From: an uncultured Collinsella sp.
GTDB taxonomy: Bacteria; Actinomycetota; Coriobacteriia; Coriobacteriales; Coriobacteriaceae
Length of the DNA stretch: 29,872 bases
NCBI GenBank assembly: GCA_902470265.1
Contig: CABRFW010000002.1
Location: forward strand, 1-29,872
Reading direction: 5' to 3'
The notes beneath the pieces are model-generated. The model was not told the DNA's origin. It worked only from the letters and a program-made list of their open reading frames with translations, and did not search any database. Made by a program: the position numbers and the translations under genes. Shown in pieces: positions 1 through 10,445 of this stretch (its first letter is position 1; each line of letters starts with the position of its first letter).

Positions 1-86
1 CCGGCCGTTCCGCCCAACTCAATCCCGGCGACGAGCTCAAGCTCGGCGAATCCACCACCTACGCCATCCTCCTCGGCGCCCTCTAG
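1..86 (+). CDS. C-terminal end of an unidentified protein (partial)
   Basis: An open frame enters from the left edge (codons from base 3) and ends with TAG at 84-86. The last residues include NPGDELKLGES and finish in ILLGAL. The pattern of a P-G-D turn followed by L-x-L-G is reminiscent of the last strands of a beta-sandwich domain such as FHA, but 27 residues are too few to assign a family. Codon use is C-ending like the neighbouring real genes, and a palindromic element begins 16 bases after the stop, as it does behind other genes in this window. That this is a real gene end is likely; its function is unknown. Confidence 0.55.
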   Translation, partial: GRSAQLNPGDELKLGESTTYAILLGAL

Positions 87-101
87 CTCATCCCCCCAAT
101 G

Positions 102-168
102 AGTTGCGGTGAAATAGGGACTGATTAAGGCCGTTAACAGCAAAAACAGTCCCTATTTCACCGCAACT
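102..168. repeat. 22-bp perfect inverted repeat (palindromic element)
   Basis: Bases 102-123 (AGTTGCGGTGAAATAGGGAC plus TG) are repeated exactly in inverted form at 147-168, around a 23-base spacer. The element begins right after CCCCAATGAGT (95-105), an edge also found in the elements at 7509-7589 and 13666-13696. It lies 16 bases behind a stop codon and has no T-run, so it may be an RNA-stabilising palindrome or a mobile REP/MITE-like unit rather than a classical terminator. Confidence 0.8.
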
Positions 169-275
169 GCTGTGGGGTTCCAGGGGACTGTGTCCGTCGG
201 TGCCGGGCGCACAATAGTCACCCGAGGTAAACCTTTACCGGCCACCTATATTTGCCGAAATTACACTTGACGGCG

Positions 276-284
276 GGGTACAAT
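276..284 (+). promoter_or_regulatory. Candidate -10 region (GGGG-TACAAT) for nifJ
   Basis: GGGGTACAAT ends at 284 in an otherwise GC-rich stretch. A TTGACG hexamer lies only 6 bases upstream of the box, too close to be its -35, so if this is a promoter it relies on the -10 or on an activator. The same GGG-preceded -10-like box is seen before arcC, the phospholipase gene, the MFS gene and the glycosyltransferase gene. Inference only; no start site is known. Confidence 0.35.
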
Positions 285-565
285 AAACCCGCATGCGGAT
301 TTCCGTTGCGGGCGCCTCCCATCGCCGGGGCGTGCCCGGGAGCATCCGGCATGCGGCCTTTGCGGCGCTCGGTCATGTGCAAGACGGGTAGCTGGGCCTG
401 TGGAGCGCGTGCAGCCCTCCTCGCCTCGGCATGCCTTCTCTCCACGCCATGTACCTGCTGCTGAGTCCGCCTGCCAGATGATTGGAAGCAACAACGAAAA
501 TCCCATCACGCCAACATCCCGGCGATTGCCGGGGCCTGTATACCTATATGAGAGGAGAGGGGTAT
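285..565 (+). other. Long, structured 5' leader of nifJ
   Basis: No convincing gene lies between the candidate promoter and nifJ. The stretch has several possible RNA hairpins: GCATGCGGAT (291-300) against ATCCGGCATGC (344-354, one bulge), and CCCGGC-GATT-GCCGGG at 518-533 just before the ribosome binding site. Short open frames here have no coding character. I see no match to a riboswitch or T-box consensus that I can name. If transcription starts near 290 the leader is about 275 nt, long enough for post-transcriptional control. Confidence 0.35.
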
Positions 566-4105
<3,540 letters not shown>

Positions 4106-4115
4106 GTCTCCCACC

Positions 4116-4240
4116 GCAGGATCTGAGGGCTGACCTTCGCGGACGTCCTCGGACATGAAGGAACCCCCGCTGCGCACTACGTGCGGCGGGGGTTCCTTCG
4201 TCCTGCGGAATGTCCGCGAAGGTCAGCCCTCAGATCCTGC
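4116..4240. terminator. Composite 125-base hairpin behind nifJ
   Basis: Bases 4116-4144 are inverted exactly at 4212-4240 (29-bp perfect arms). Nested within is a second perfect hairpin, AAGGAACCCCCGC (4158-4170) against GCGGGGGTTCCTT (4186-4198), with its own CGCAC/GTGCG tip. The inner stem with TTCC at its end can serve as a terminator in either direction. The outer arms are far longer than a terminator needs and suggest a mobile or duplicated palindromic element. An 11-base direct repeat, ACGTCCTCGGA, lies inside the hairpin at 4143-4153 and again just outside at 4248-4258. Confidence 0.75.
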
Positions 4241-4310
4241 TACGACTACGTCCTCGGATTGTGGGGCTGCATGAGGGACGTGGTTGTGGGGGCCTTTTGT
4301 CCCCGTCGCT

Positions 4311-4333
4311 GTTTCGCGGCGCGGCCGCGAAAC
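4311..4333. repeat. 10-bp stem hairpin between nifJ and the convergent ATPase gene
   Basis: GTTTCGCGGC (4311-4320) pairs perfectly with GCCGCGAAAC (4324-4333) around a GCG loop. It lies about 50 bases behind the stop of the minus-strand ATPase gene. There is no T-run on either side, so termination is possible but unproven. Confidence 0.5.
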
Positions 4334-4382
4334 CACGCGTTACTTTGGTTATGGAGGGGGCTTGGTTGTTGGTTCAGATGAT

Positions 4383-5744
4383 CTAGAGAGATATGGGTGC
4401 AAATGAGAAATCGTTGTTGGGGTCGTCCTTTTCCATAAACTCATCGAGGCAGAATGTCATATAGATTGGAACGTACAGGATCTTGCCCTCTTCGCTAAGG
4501 TTTTCGTGGCTCAGCACAACGGCCTCGGGAATCTTGTACTCGCCCACACTCATCAGGCGATCGAGGGCCGCATGTGCTCGAACTTTCTTGCCCGATTTGA
4601 CTTCGATTGGGACAACATGTCCTCGGGCGCCTTCGATTACAAAGTCGACTTCACCGACCTCACGTGTTTGGTAGTACCACGTATCTGCTCCGAGGGCAAC
4701 AAGCTCCTGCGCGACCACGTTTTCATAGAGACCGCCGAGGTTGGGGGTTTTCATATCTAGATATACAGCGCGTGCCGTGCTACCGGGATATCGCGATGCG
4801 AGCATTCCTGTATCGGACTCGTATAGTTTGAAGGCGGCTGCCTTCTCTGTCCTCTTAAGAGGACTCCGGGCCTCCGTCACCTGGGGGACCATCAATCCAA
4901 CGCCTGCGTTCACCAGCCATAGGAAATCCTGCTCGTATTTTTGAAGACGAGCTCCCTCGCCTAGAGACGAGACGATAAAGCGATGGGACTCCGCCTCAAG
5001 CTGAACGGGAATTTGCTCGAAAATGGAGCGAACGTTAAACGCTCGAGTCGATGCATATTTAGAGATATCGCTTTTGTACTGATCGACTAGCTGAATTTGA
5101 AGCTCACGCGTTCTCACGAGCGAATAGCCCGAATCGATATAGTTCTGAACGACCTCTGGCATGCCGCCGCAAACGATATAGGCTCTAAAGTTTTTGAGCA
5201 TCGCCTCATGAATATAGTTTTCGACGGGACGTCTCTCGACAAGGCAGCTGCGAATGTCTGCAAGCACATTCTCGCTGATGCTGTTTGCCCAACAGAACTC
5301 TTCAAAATCCATCGGTCGCATAACAATGTGCTCGACATACCCCACCGGAAAAGAAGAGATCCCCTTAAACTCAGTCCCAAGCATAGACCCCGAGAAGACA
5401 TAGCTAAAGCGTCCGTCCTCGACCAGCGCCTTCATAAGTGTAACGATCTGCGGATACTCCTGAATCTCATCGACGAAGATAAGCGTGTCTCCTTCAACAA
5501 GCGGTGCATCCGCAAGAAGGGCCACACGGTTGATGAAGTCAATGGAGTTCTTAGCGCCAACAAGTACGTCTCTTGCCTCGGCATCGAGTAGCAGATTGAC
5601 CTCATAATACGAAGCGTAGTTGCTCTTTCCAAACGCGCGAATTGCATAGCTCTTGCCAATCTGACGCGCGCCAGTAACAAGCAACGCTTTATTGGATTTG
5701 TTCTTCCAGCTCAAAAGCCTGTCAGTGACCTTACGGCGTAGCAT
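4383..5744 (-). CDS. AAA-type ATPase with DUF4143 / nuclease-like C-terminus
   Basis: A 453-residue protein of the widespread AAA_14-DUF4143 family, whose role is not established. Walker A is GARQIGKS at residues 25-32 and Walker B is TLIFVDEIQ at 87-95. A middle region with FCWANSIS and the segment around ARLQKYEQDF corresponds to DUF4143. The C-terminus carries EVDFVIE followed by PIEVKSGKK, the D...E-x-K pattern of the PD-(D/E)xK nuclease fold. The start at 5744 follows an AT-rich region with GAGGGG just upstream. Base composition is clearly AT-richer than nifJ or arcC, and codon use lacks their C-ending bias, which suggests horizontal acquisition. It is alone on its strand, convergent to nifJ. 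Tandem repeats begin 15 bases ahead of its start codon and may be its operator. The family call is firm; the function is unknown. Confidence 0.9.
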   Translation of the reverse strand: MLRRKVTDRLLSWKNKSNKALLVTGARQIGKSYAIRAFGKSNYASYYEVNLLLDAEARDVLVGAKNSIDFINRVALLADAPLVEGDTLIFVDEIQEYPQIVTLMKALVEDGRFSYVFSGSMLGTEFKGISSFPVGYVEHIVMRPMDFEEFCWANSISENVLADIRSCLVERRPVENYIHEAMLKNFRAYIVCGGMPEVVQNYIDSGYSLVRTRELQIQLVDQYKSDISKYASTRAFNVRSIFEQIPVQLEAESHRFIVSSLGEGARLQKYEQDFLWLVNAGVGLMVPQVTEARSPLKRTEKAAAFKLYESDTGMLASRYPGSTARAVYLDMKTPNLGGLYENVVAQELVALGADTWYYQTREVGEVDFVIEGARGHVVPIEVKSGKKVRAHAALDRLMSVGEYKIPEAVVLSHENLSEEGKILYVPIYMTFCLDEFMEKDDPNNDFSFAPISL

Positions 5745-5759
5745 TAAAACCCCTCAATG

Positions 5760-5845
5760 ACAAAAATTGGCAAATAGATTTGACCCTAATCATACAAAAA
5801 TTGGCAGATAGATTTGACCCAAATCATACAAAAATTGGCAAATAG
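5760..5845. repeat. Tandem 34-bp direct repeats upstream of the ATPase gene
   Basis: Two full units (5760-5793 and 5794-5827, differing at two positions) and a partial third (5828-5845) start with ACAAAAATTGGCAAATAG. Each full unit contains a small palindrome, CAAAT-AG-ATTTG (imperfect in unit 2). The third copy stops inside that palindrome, where GC-rich sequence begins abruptly. They sit immediately ahead of the ATPase start codon on its strand. An iteron-like operator or a recombination scar are both possible. Confidence 0.8.
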
Positions 5846-6070
5846 CAAAGCTCGCTTAGGCCTCAAAGCCAGCGAGCCAGCACGGTACTTTGCGAAAAGG
5901 CTGGCAGCGCCGTTGTTGAGGGTGGCCAGGTTGGCAGTGGCGCCGTTAGCGTTCTCGGCTGCTTGGGCGCGCAGGAGCGAAAGGGCGTCGGCAGCGTTCA
6001 TGCAGAAGCCGACGGTAAAGTTCCATACTGCGAACTCGCAGTCGCTTGCCGCGGGGTGAAGCGCGATCGG
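5846..6070 (-). pseudogene. Possible gene remnant (GC-rich open frame without proper ends)
   Basis: On the minus strand a frame is open from 6070 to the repeat junction at about 5846. It encodes a stretch including VWNFTVGFCMNAADALSL and then an Ala/Asn-rich segment (GATANLATLNNGAAS). It has no ribosome binding site, and its only ATG lies mid-frame at 6001. It is GC-rich with coding-like composition, while its flanks are AT-rich. I do not recognise the family. It may be a fragment of a gene cut off when the ATPase and repeats arrived, or chance. Confidence 0.3.
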
Positions 6071-6436
6071 CTATCCCTTATGTTGGATGAAAAGCCCCAT
6101 GTTTTTGCAGGGATGCATACTCGTCAAATTAATGTATAGAATCGCGTATAGTGCGAGTAAGATATTGCGCTGTCCGTTTTGTGTTTAGCAAAGATATAGT
6201 TTGCATAATCTGGTCTAATCCCTGCTCTATTTAAATAAAGTTGCACGTAAATGGCGTAGATATACCTGAACTGGGCTTCTTTACGCTGAGCGGGTAAAAT
6301 CGACCGTTCGCCGCTTAGGTATTTCCAAAATGAATAAAATGAGCGATAAAGAGAATATAAACCCTAATAAACTCGCGTATCGCACGGACGCGGGTTATTA
6401 ATGGGTTGTAGGCCTTTTACAGAAAGGATTCCAGCA
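6071..6436 (+). other. AT-rich upstream region of arcC
   Basis: This stretch has no supportable gene. It is AT-rich for this genome, as a promoter region would be. A -10-like box CGGG-TAAAAT at 6291-6300 is the best candidate start signal for arcC and would give a leader of about 130 nt. TCGCGTAT occurs at about 6144 and again near 6374, but I cannot say whether that matters. A clear RBS, AGAAAGGA (6421-6428), precedes arcC. Confidence 0.4.
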
Positions 6437-7399
6437 ATGTCTAAGCCTCTTGGCAAGCCCGATCGTATTGTCGTCGCCCTCGGCGGCAACGCCCTCGGCA
6501 ACAACCCCGTCGAGCAGATCGAGGCCGTGAGCAACACCGCCCACGCTCTCCTCGGCCTCATCGAGCAGGGCAACGAGATCATCATCACCCACGGCAACGG
6601 CCCGCAGGTCGGCATGATCCAGAACGCCTTCGCCGCCGCCCACGACGCCATCGGCACCCCCGAGATGCCGCTGCCCGAGTGCGGCGCCATGTCCCAGGGC
6701 TACATCGGCTATCACCTGCAGCAGGGCATCGGCCGCGAGATGCACAAGCGCTACAAGCGTTGGCACGCCGCCACCGTCGTCACCCAGATCGAGTGCGATC
6801 CCGACGATCCCGCGTTCAAGAACCCGACCAAGCCGATCGGCCCCTTCTACACCGAGGAGCAGGCCAAGGAGTTCATGGCCGAGGATCCCTCCAAGGTCTT
6901 CGTCGAGGATTCCGGCCGCGGCTGGCGTCGCGTCGTCGCCTCCCCCGATCCCAAGAAGATCGTCGAGGCCGACTCCATCCTCAACCTGCTCGACAACGAG
7001 TTCATCGTCATCGCCTGCGGTGGCGGCGGCATCCCCGTCGTCCGCGACTACGAGAACAAGGGCTGCTACAAGGGCGTTCCCGCCGTCATCGACAAGGACC
7101 TGGGCGGCGAGCTGCTGGCCGAGGACTGCGACGCCGACGTCCTGTTCCTGCTGACCGCCGTCGAGCACGTCGCCATCAACTTTGGCAAGCCCAACCAGGA
7201 GGAGCTCGAGGACCTCACCGCCGACGAGGCCGAGCGCCTGGCCGACGAGGGTCAGTTCGGCAAGGGTTCCATGGAGCCCAAGGTCCGCGCCGCCATCAAG
7301 TTCGCCCGCTCCCGCAAGGGCCGCACCTGCATCATCGGCGCCCTGGACAAGGCCGCCGAGACCATGGCCGGCCTCTCCGGTACCCGCATCCACGAGTAG
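6437..7399 (+). CDS. arcC: Carbamate kinase
   Basis: A 320-residue cytoplasmic enzyme that makes ATP from carbamoyl phosphate and ADP, releasing carbamate. It is the last step of arginine-, agmatine- or purine-derived carbamoyl-phosphate catabolism. The family signatures ALGGNAL (residues 14-20) and THGNGPQVG (51-59) are present and the length is typical (about 310). The start at 6437 has AGAAAGGA 8 bases upstream; the in-frame ATG at 6401 has none. Codon use is extremely C-ending, like nifJ, implying strong expression. It stands alone, with two hairpins behind it, and is about 13 kb from the carbamoyltransferase-family gene at 20632-21648 that could supply its substrate. The enzyme family is certain; the pathway it serves is inferred. 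Confidence 0.96.
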   Translation: MSKPLGKPDRIVVALGGNALGNNPVEQIEAVSNTAHALLGLIEQGNEIIITHGNGPQVGMIQNAFAAAHDAIGTPEMPLPECGAMSQGYIGYHLQQGIGREMHKRYKRWHAATVVTQIECDPDDPAFKNPTKPIGPFYTEEQAKEFMAEDPSKVFVEDSGRGWRRVVASPDPKKIVEADSILNLLDNEFIVIACGGGGIPVVRDYENKGCYKGVPAVIDKDLGGELLAEDCDADVLFLLTAVEHVAINFGKPNQEELEDLTADEAERLADEGQFGKGSMEPKVRAAIKFARSRKGRTCIIGALDKAAETMAGLSGTRIHE

Positions 7400-7421
7400 C
7401 CCCTACTCCGTTGCCTCTCCC

Positions 7422-7445
7422 GTGGGCGCCAGGCAAAGCGCCCAC
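7422..7445 (+). terminator. Hairpin behind arcC
   Basis: GTGGGCGC (7422-7429) pairs with GCGCCCAC (7438-7445), 23 bases behind the arcC stop. It has no T-run, so it probably stabilises the 3' end or works together with the terminator that follows at 7465. Confidence 0.5.
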
Positions 7446-7464
7446 AAACTAGCCTCTCTTCATG

Positions 7465-7498
7465 AGCCCCGCGGTCCGCTCCGACTGCGGGGCTTTTG
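7465..7498 (+). terminator. Intrinsic terminator of arcC
   Basis: AGCCCCGC (7465-7472) pairs with GCGGGGCT (7487-7494), extended by GTC/GAC inside, and is followed by TTTTGCT. The GC-rich stem with a short T-run fits a Rho-independent terminator. Confidence 0.75.
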
Positions 7499-7508
7499 CT
7501 ATTCACCT

Positions 7509-7589
7509 AGTCATTGGGGACGTTCTTAAACGACTAGTCAAACAAGAACGTCCACAACGACTACTCATTTAAGTCTGTCCCCAATGACT
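7509..7589. repeat. Nested palindromic element (CCCCAATGA family)
   Basis: The outer arms AGTCATTGGGGAC (7509-7521) and GTCCCCAATGACT (7577-7589) are perfect inverses. The inner arms GGACGTTCTT (7518-7527) and AAGAACGTCC (7544-7553) are also perfect. The right half (7559-7587) recurs at 13665-13693 with one mismatch in 29. TGCGGAAAGCGCATC follows at 7589-7603, a second repeat motif that recurs in 13416-13590. Confidence 0.75.
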
Positions 7590-7754
7590 GCGGAAAGCGC
7601 ATCTCACACCGGCACATGGCTTTCGGGTCCTTTCTCCGTGCTCCCTATAAGTTCGGCTGGACTCCCCGCAACCTGTTCCGAGTTGGCGGAACGAGCGCGA
7701 CGTGGAGTGTCATTCTTTACCGCGTTAGACTAGACGCAGGGAAAGGAGGAGGAC

Positions 7755-9650
7755 ATGGATGCTCGCGTCAAGCAGCTTGTAAATATGATCGAGGACGCTC
7801 AGCCTGTCGCTATCGCGGTACTTGCCAAGCGTCTCGAGGTAAGCGAGCGCGCCGTGAGAAACTATATCCATCGCGCAAACGACAACCTTGCAGGGGTTGC
7901 ACGCATCGTTGGCAGCAAGGGGCAGTATCGTATCGATGTTGCACGTGCAGATGAGCTTGCTCGCTTGCTAGACGGTGCGGCTCAGGCCCATCCGGGCATT
8001 CCTGATACGCGCGACGGCCGTGTGTCCTTCCTTCTTAACGACCTCCTCATGCGGTCCCAGTGGGTGACGATTGAGGAGTATGCGGATTTACTCTACGTTT
8101 CGGCGCGAACTCTGTCCAATGACATGCGTCTGGTAGAGCAGAAACTCGCCCAATTTGACTTAACGCTCGAAAAGCGCCCACGCTACGGAATCCGCGTTGC
8201 GGGCGGGGAGTCGCAACGGCGCCTGTGCCTGGCCTCGCTGGTGAGGCCCGTGTTGCCCGACACCGACGATGCAAAGCTCGCCGAGCGCCTGCGGGCCATC
8301 GCCGCATGTGTGGACGATGCCCTGACGGCCTCGCCCGTCACGGTGAGCTCGCTGGCATCCCGCAATCTCATCATGCATCTTTACATTGCTCTTGGCCGCA
8401 TCGAGCAGGGCTGCTATGTCCCAGCTGCAGAATCGGACGTTCAAAAACTGGAGGGAACGCGCGAATACGCCGCGGCTTTCCAGATTGCCGCAAACATCAA
8501 GGATGCCCTGGGCGTGAGCATGCCCCGAGAAGAGGTTGCCTTTATCGCAATCCATTTGCTCGGCAGGGGCACGGGCGTGCCCGAGAAGGGCTCTGCCGTT
8601 ATCTCGGACGAGATGTGGGAGATTGCTTCCGAGATGGTACGTGCGGTCAACGATGAGTTTAGGTTTGACTTTAGCGGCGATCTTGAACTTCGCATGAACC
8701 TTGCTCGGCATATCGGCCCTCTGGGCTATCGCCTTGAATATCACATGCATATGGATAACCCCATGCTGTCCGATATCAAGACGAGGTTTCCGTTGGCCTA
8801 TTCGATGGCAGCTGGCACCTCGCAGGTACTCGAGCGTCATTTTGGCAGCCAGCCCTCTGATGAAGAGCTCGGCTACATCGCCATGGCATTTGCCCTGGCC
8901 CTCGAGCAGCAAGCCGACCAGCCGCGTCGCAAACGCATCCTGATCGTGTGCGCCTCGGGAGCGGGAAGCGCCCGTATGCTCGAGCACCAGTACCGCAAGC
9001 AGTTTGGCATGTATATCGATTCGATTGAGACATGCGATGTCGCCCGCGTGGGAACGTTCGATTTTTCGCATATCGACTACGTGTTCACAACGGTGCCGCT
9101 CAACGTCAAGTTGCCCGTGCCCGTCCGCGAGGCCGATTTCTTCTTGGAGACGAGCGATGTCAACGCTATCCGCAAGGTGCTGAGCGACGACACTGCGCAA
9201 TCGGACTCCGTGAGCTCTTTCTTTAGCCGTGCCCTGTTCTTCAACCGCGTTGAGGCGTCGTCGAAGCAGGCCGTTCTCCGATATCTCTCCGAGCGCGCCG
9301 TCGAGAGCGGCCGTGTCGATGCCCAGTTTGCCCAAGAGGTCGCCGAGCGCGAGAGCGCGAGCGCCACCTCGTTTGGCAATGGGGTAGCCATGCCCCATGG
9401 GATGCATCCCTTGAGCGCCGAGGCCTTTGTTACCGTGGGCCTGCTCGAACATCCCATTCTTTGGGACGAATACGGCCATGAGGTCGATATCGTCTTTATG
9501 GTGTCGTTTGCCCGGTCGGGCGGCGATGAGGCGCGGATCTTGAGCTCACTGCTCGCCGAGATCTTTATGGACCGCCAGGGGGTCGAGCGCCTACGCGAGC
9601 GCCGGTCCTGGCATGAGCTGATGGCGCTTGTGCAAGCGCATACGGCTTAA
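7755..9650 (+). CDS. PRD-containing transcriptional activator/antiterminator with EIIB- and EIIA-like domains (MtlR/LicR type)
   Basis: A 631-residue PTS-controlled regulator, most likely the activator of the adjacent PTS and glycosidase genes. The order is an HTH at about 1-60, a second HTH-like region at about 88-150, PRD1 (His208 in IMHLYIALGR, His267 in FIAIHLLG), PRD2 (His319 in LARHIGPLGY), a GatB/EIIB-like domain with Cys399 in RILIVCASGAGSA, and an EIIA(Fru/Mtl)-like domain with His548 in AMPHGMHP. PTS proteins phosphorylate such residues to tune activity. Oddly, the usual second His of PRD2 (IALHF in relatives) reads IAMAF, with Ala378. The start at 7755 has a strong GGAAAGGAGGAGG. 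The gene ends 119 bases ahead of the EIIA gene on the same strand. The domain call is firm; the inducing sugar is inferred to be a beta-glucoside from the neighbours. Confidence 0.93.
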   Translation: MDARVKQLVNMIEDAQPVAIAVLAKRLEVSERAVRNYIHRANDNLAGVARIVGSKGQYRIDVARADELARLLDGAAQAHPGIPDTRDGRVSFLLNDLLMRSQWVTIEEYADLLYVSARTLSNDMRLVEQKLAQFDLTLEKRPRYGIRVAGGESQRRLCLASLVRPVLPDTDDAKLAERLRAIAACVDDALTASPVTVSSLASRNLIMHLYIALGRIEQGCYVPAAESDVQKLEGTREYAAAFQIAANIKDALGVSMPREEVAFIAIHLLGRGTGVPEKGSAVISDEMWEIASEMVRAVNDEFRFDFSGDLELRMNLARHIGPLGYRLEYHMHMDNPMLSDIKTRFPLAYSMAAGTSQVLERHFGSQPSDEELGYIAMAFALALEQQADQPRRKRILIVCASGAGSARMLEHQYRKQFGMYIDSIETCDVARVGTFDFSHIDYVFTTVPLNVKLPVPVREADFFLETSDVNAIRKVLSDDTAQSDSVSSFFSRALFFNRVEASSKQAVLRYLSERAVESGRVDAQFAQEVAERESASATSFGNGVAMPHGMHPLSAEAFVTVGLLEHPILWDEYGHEVDIVFMVSFARSGGDEARILSSLLAEIFMDRQGVERLRERRSWHELMALVQAHTA

Positions 9651-9769
9651 GACTTCTTTTGTCGATGACCCTGTCAGTCTACCTGCAATAAACCTCGAGG
9701 ATTGCGGGCGGGAGATAGGCGTTTCGAATATTCAAGTACAAACCAAACATCACGGGAGAGGAGACCGTT

Positions 9770-10096
9770 ATGGACGATCAGGGAACCGAGATGGTTTCGT
9801 TTCAGCTGGTCGCTGCAGCGGGAGAGGCACGCAGCCTTGCCTTCGAAGCCCTTGAAAAGGCAAAGGCGGGGGATTTTGACGCCGCCGCCAAACTCATGAA
9901 GCAGTCAAAGGATGCGGGAATCAAGGCTCACCACATCCAAACGCAGCTGCTTTCGACTGAGGCAGCGGGCGAGCATCTGTCGGTGGATGTGTTGCTGGTC
10001 CATGCTCAGGACCACCTCATGTGCTCCATGCTTGCTCAGGAGCTCGTGCAGGAGCTGATCTGCCTGTATGAGCGCACTGCAACCAAGAACGCCTAG
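9770..10096 (+). CDS. PTS EIIA component, lactose/cellobiose family
   Basis: A 108-residue cytoplasmic phosphocarrier that takes phosphate from HPr and passes it to EIIB. The active histidine is His78 in LLVHAQDHLM, the same position as in LacF proteins, and the length is typical (about 105). The helical, Ala-rich sequence AAKLMKQSKDAG before it fits the trimeric helical fold. The start has GGGAGAGGAG upstream. It opens the transport operon EIIA-EIIB-EIIC-GH1; 46 bases separate it from EIIB. The 119-base gap before it has a palindromic GAATATTC (9726-9733) and AT-rich sequence that may hold the promoter and regulator site. Specificity within the lactose/cellobiose/chitobiose family cannot be read from EIIA alone. 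Confidence 0.95.
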   Translation: MDDQGTEMVSFQLVAAAGEARSLAFEALEKAKAGDFDAAAKLMKQSKDAGIKAHHIQTQLLSTEAAGEHLSVDVLLVHAQDHLMCSMLAQELVQELICLYERTATKNA

Positions 10097-10142
10097 CGGC
10101 GTGCGGTGACTATCCAACCAATCAATGCGAAGGGAATCCCTT

Positions 10143-10436
10143 ATGAAGATCCTTCTTGTTTGCGCAGCTGGTCTGTCTACAAGCATTCTGATGAAGAAAC
10201 TCGAGAAATATGCGGAGCAAAACGGCATCGAGCTCGATATCGATGCGGTGGGTATCGGCGAGTATCAGGAGACGTGCGCCAATTATGACGTGCTGCTCTT
10301 GGGGCCGCAGGTGTCCTACCAGCTCAACACCGTCAAGCAGGGGAGCGGTAAGCCGACCGCGGTCATCCCCGCACAGGACTACGGCATGGGCAACGCCGCC
10401 AACGTGCTGGCACTCGCCCAGTCGCTGTTGGGTTAG
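10143..10436 (+). CDS. PTS EIIB component, lactose/cellobiose family
   Basis: A 97-residue cytoplasmic EIIB that carries phosphate on a cysteine and gives it to the incoming sugar. The phosphorylated residue is Cys7 in LLVCAAGLSTS, the hallmark P-loop of the family, and the LLLGPQVSYQ segment is also typical. I chose the ATG at 10143, after GAAGGGA, because it puts the cysteine in the usual place; the upstream in-frame ATG at 10125 would add six unconserved residues. It lies between EIIA and EIIC, nine bases before the EIIC start at 10446, with the EIIC ribosome site GGAGG overlapping its end. Confidence 0.95.
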   Translation: MKILLVCAAGLSTSILMKKLEKYAEQNGIELDIDAVGIGEYQETCANYDVLLLGPQVSYQLNTVKQGSGKPTAVIPAQDYGMGNAANVLALAQSLLG

Positions 10437-10445
10437 GAGGCAACC

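Noticed and set aside
252..464. A 70-codon frame in the nifJ leader
   Set aside because: No ribosome site, irregular composition, overlaps the leader hairpins; no coding evidence.
5760..5845. Short regularly spaced repeats considered as a CRISPR array
   Set aside because: Units are directly abutting with no spacers, only two and a half copies, and no cas gene is present.
6398..7393. A 331-codon minus-strand frame opposite arcC
   Set aside because: Same antisense effect of codon bias; arcC has all its family motifs and a ribosome site.
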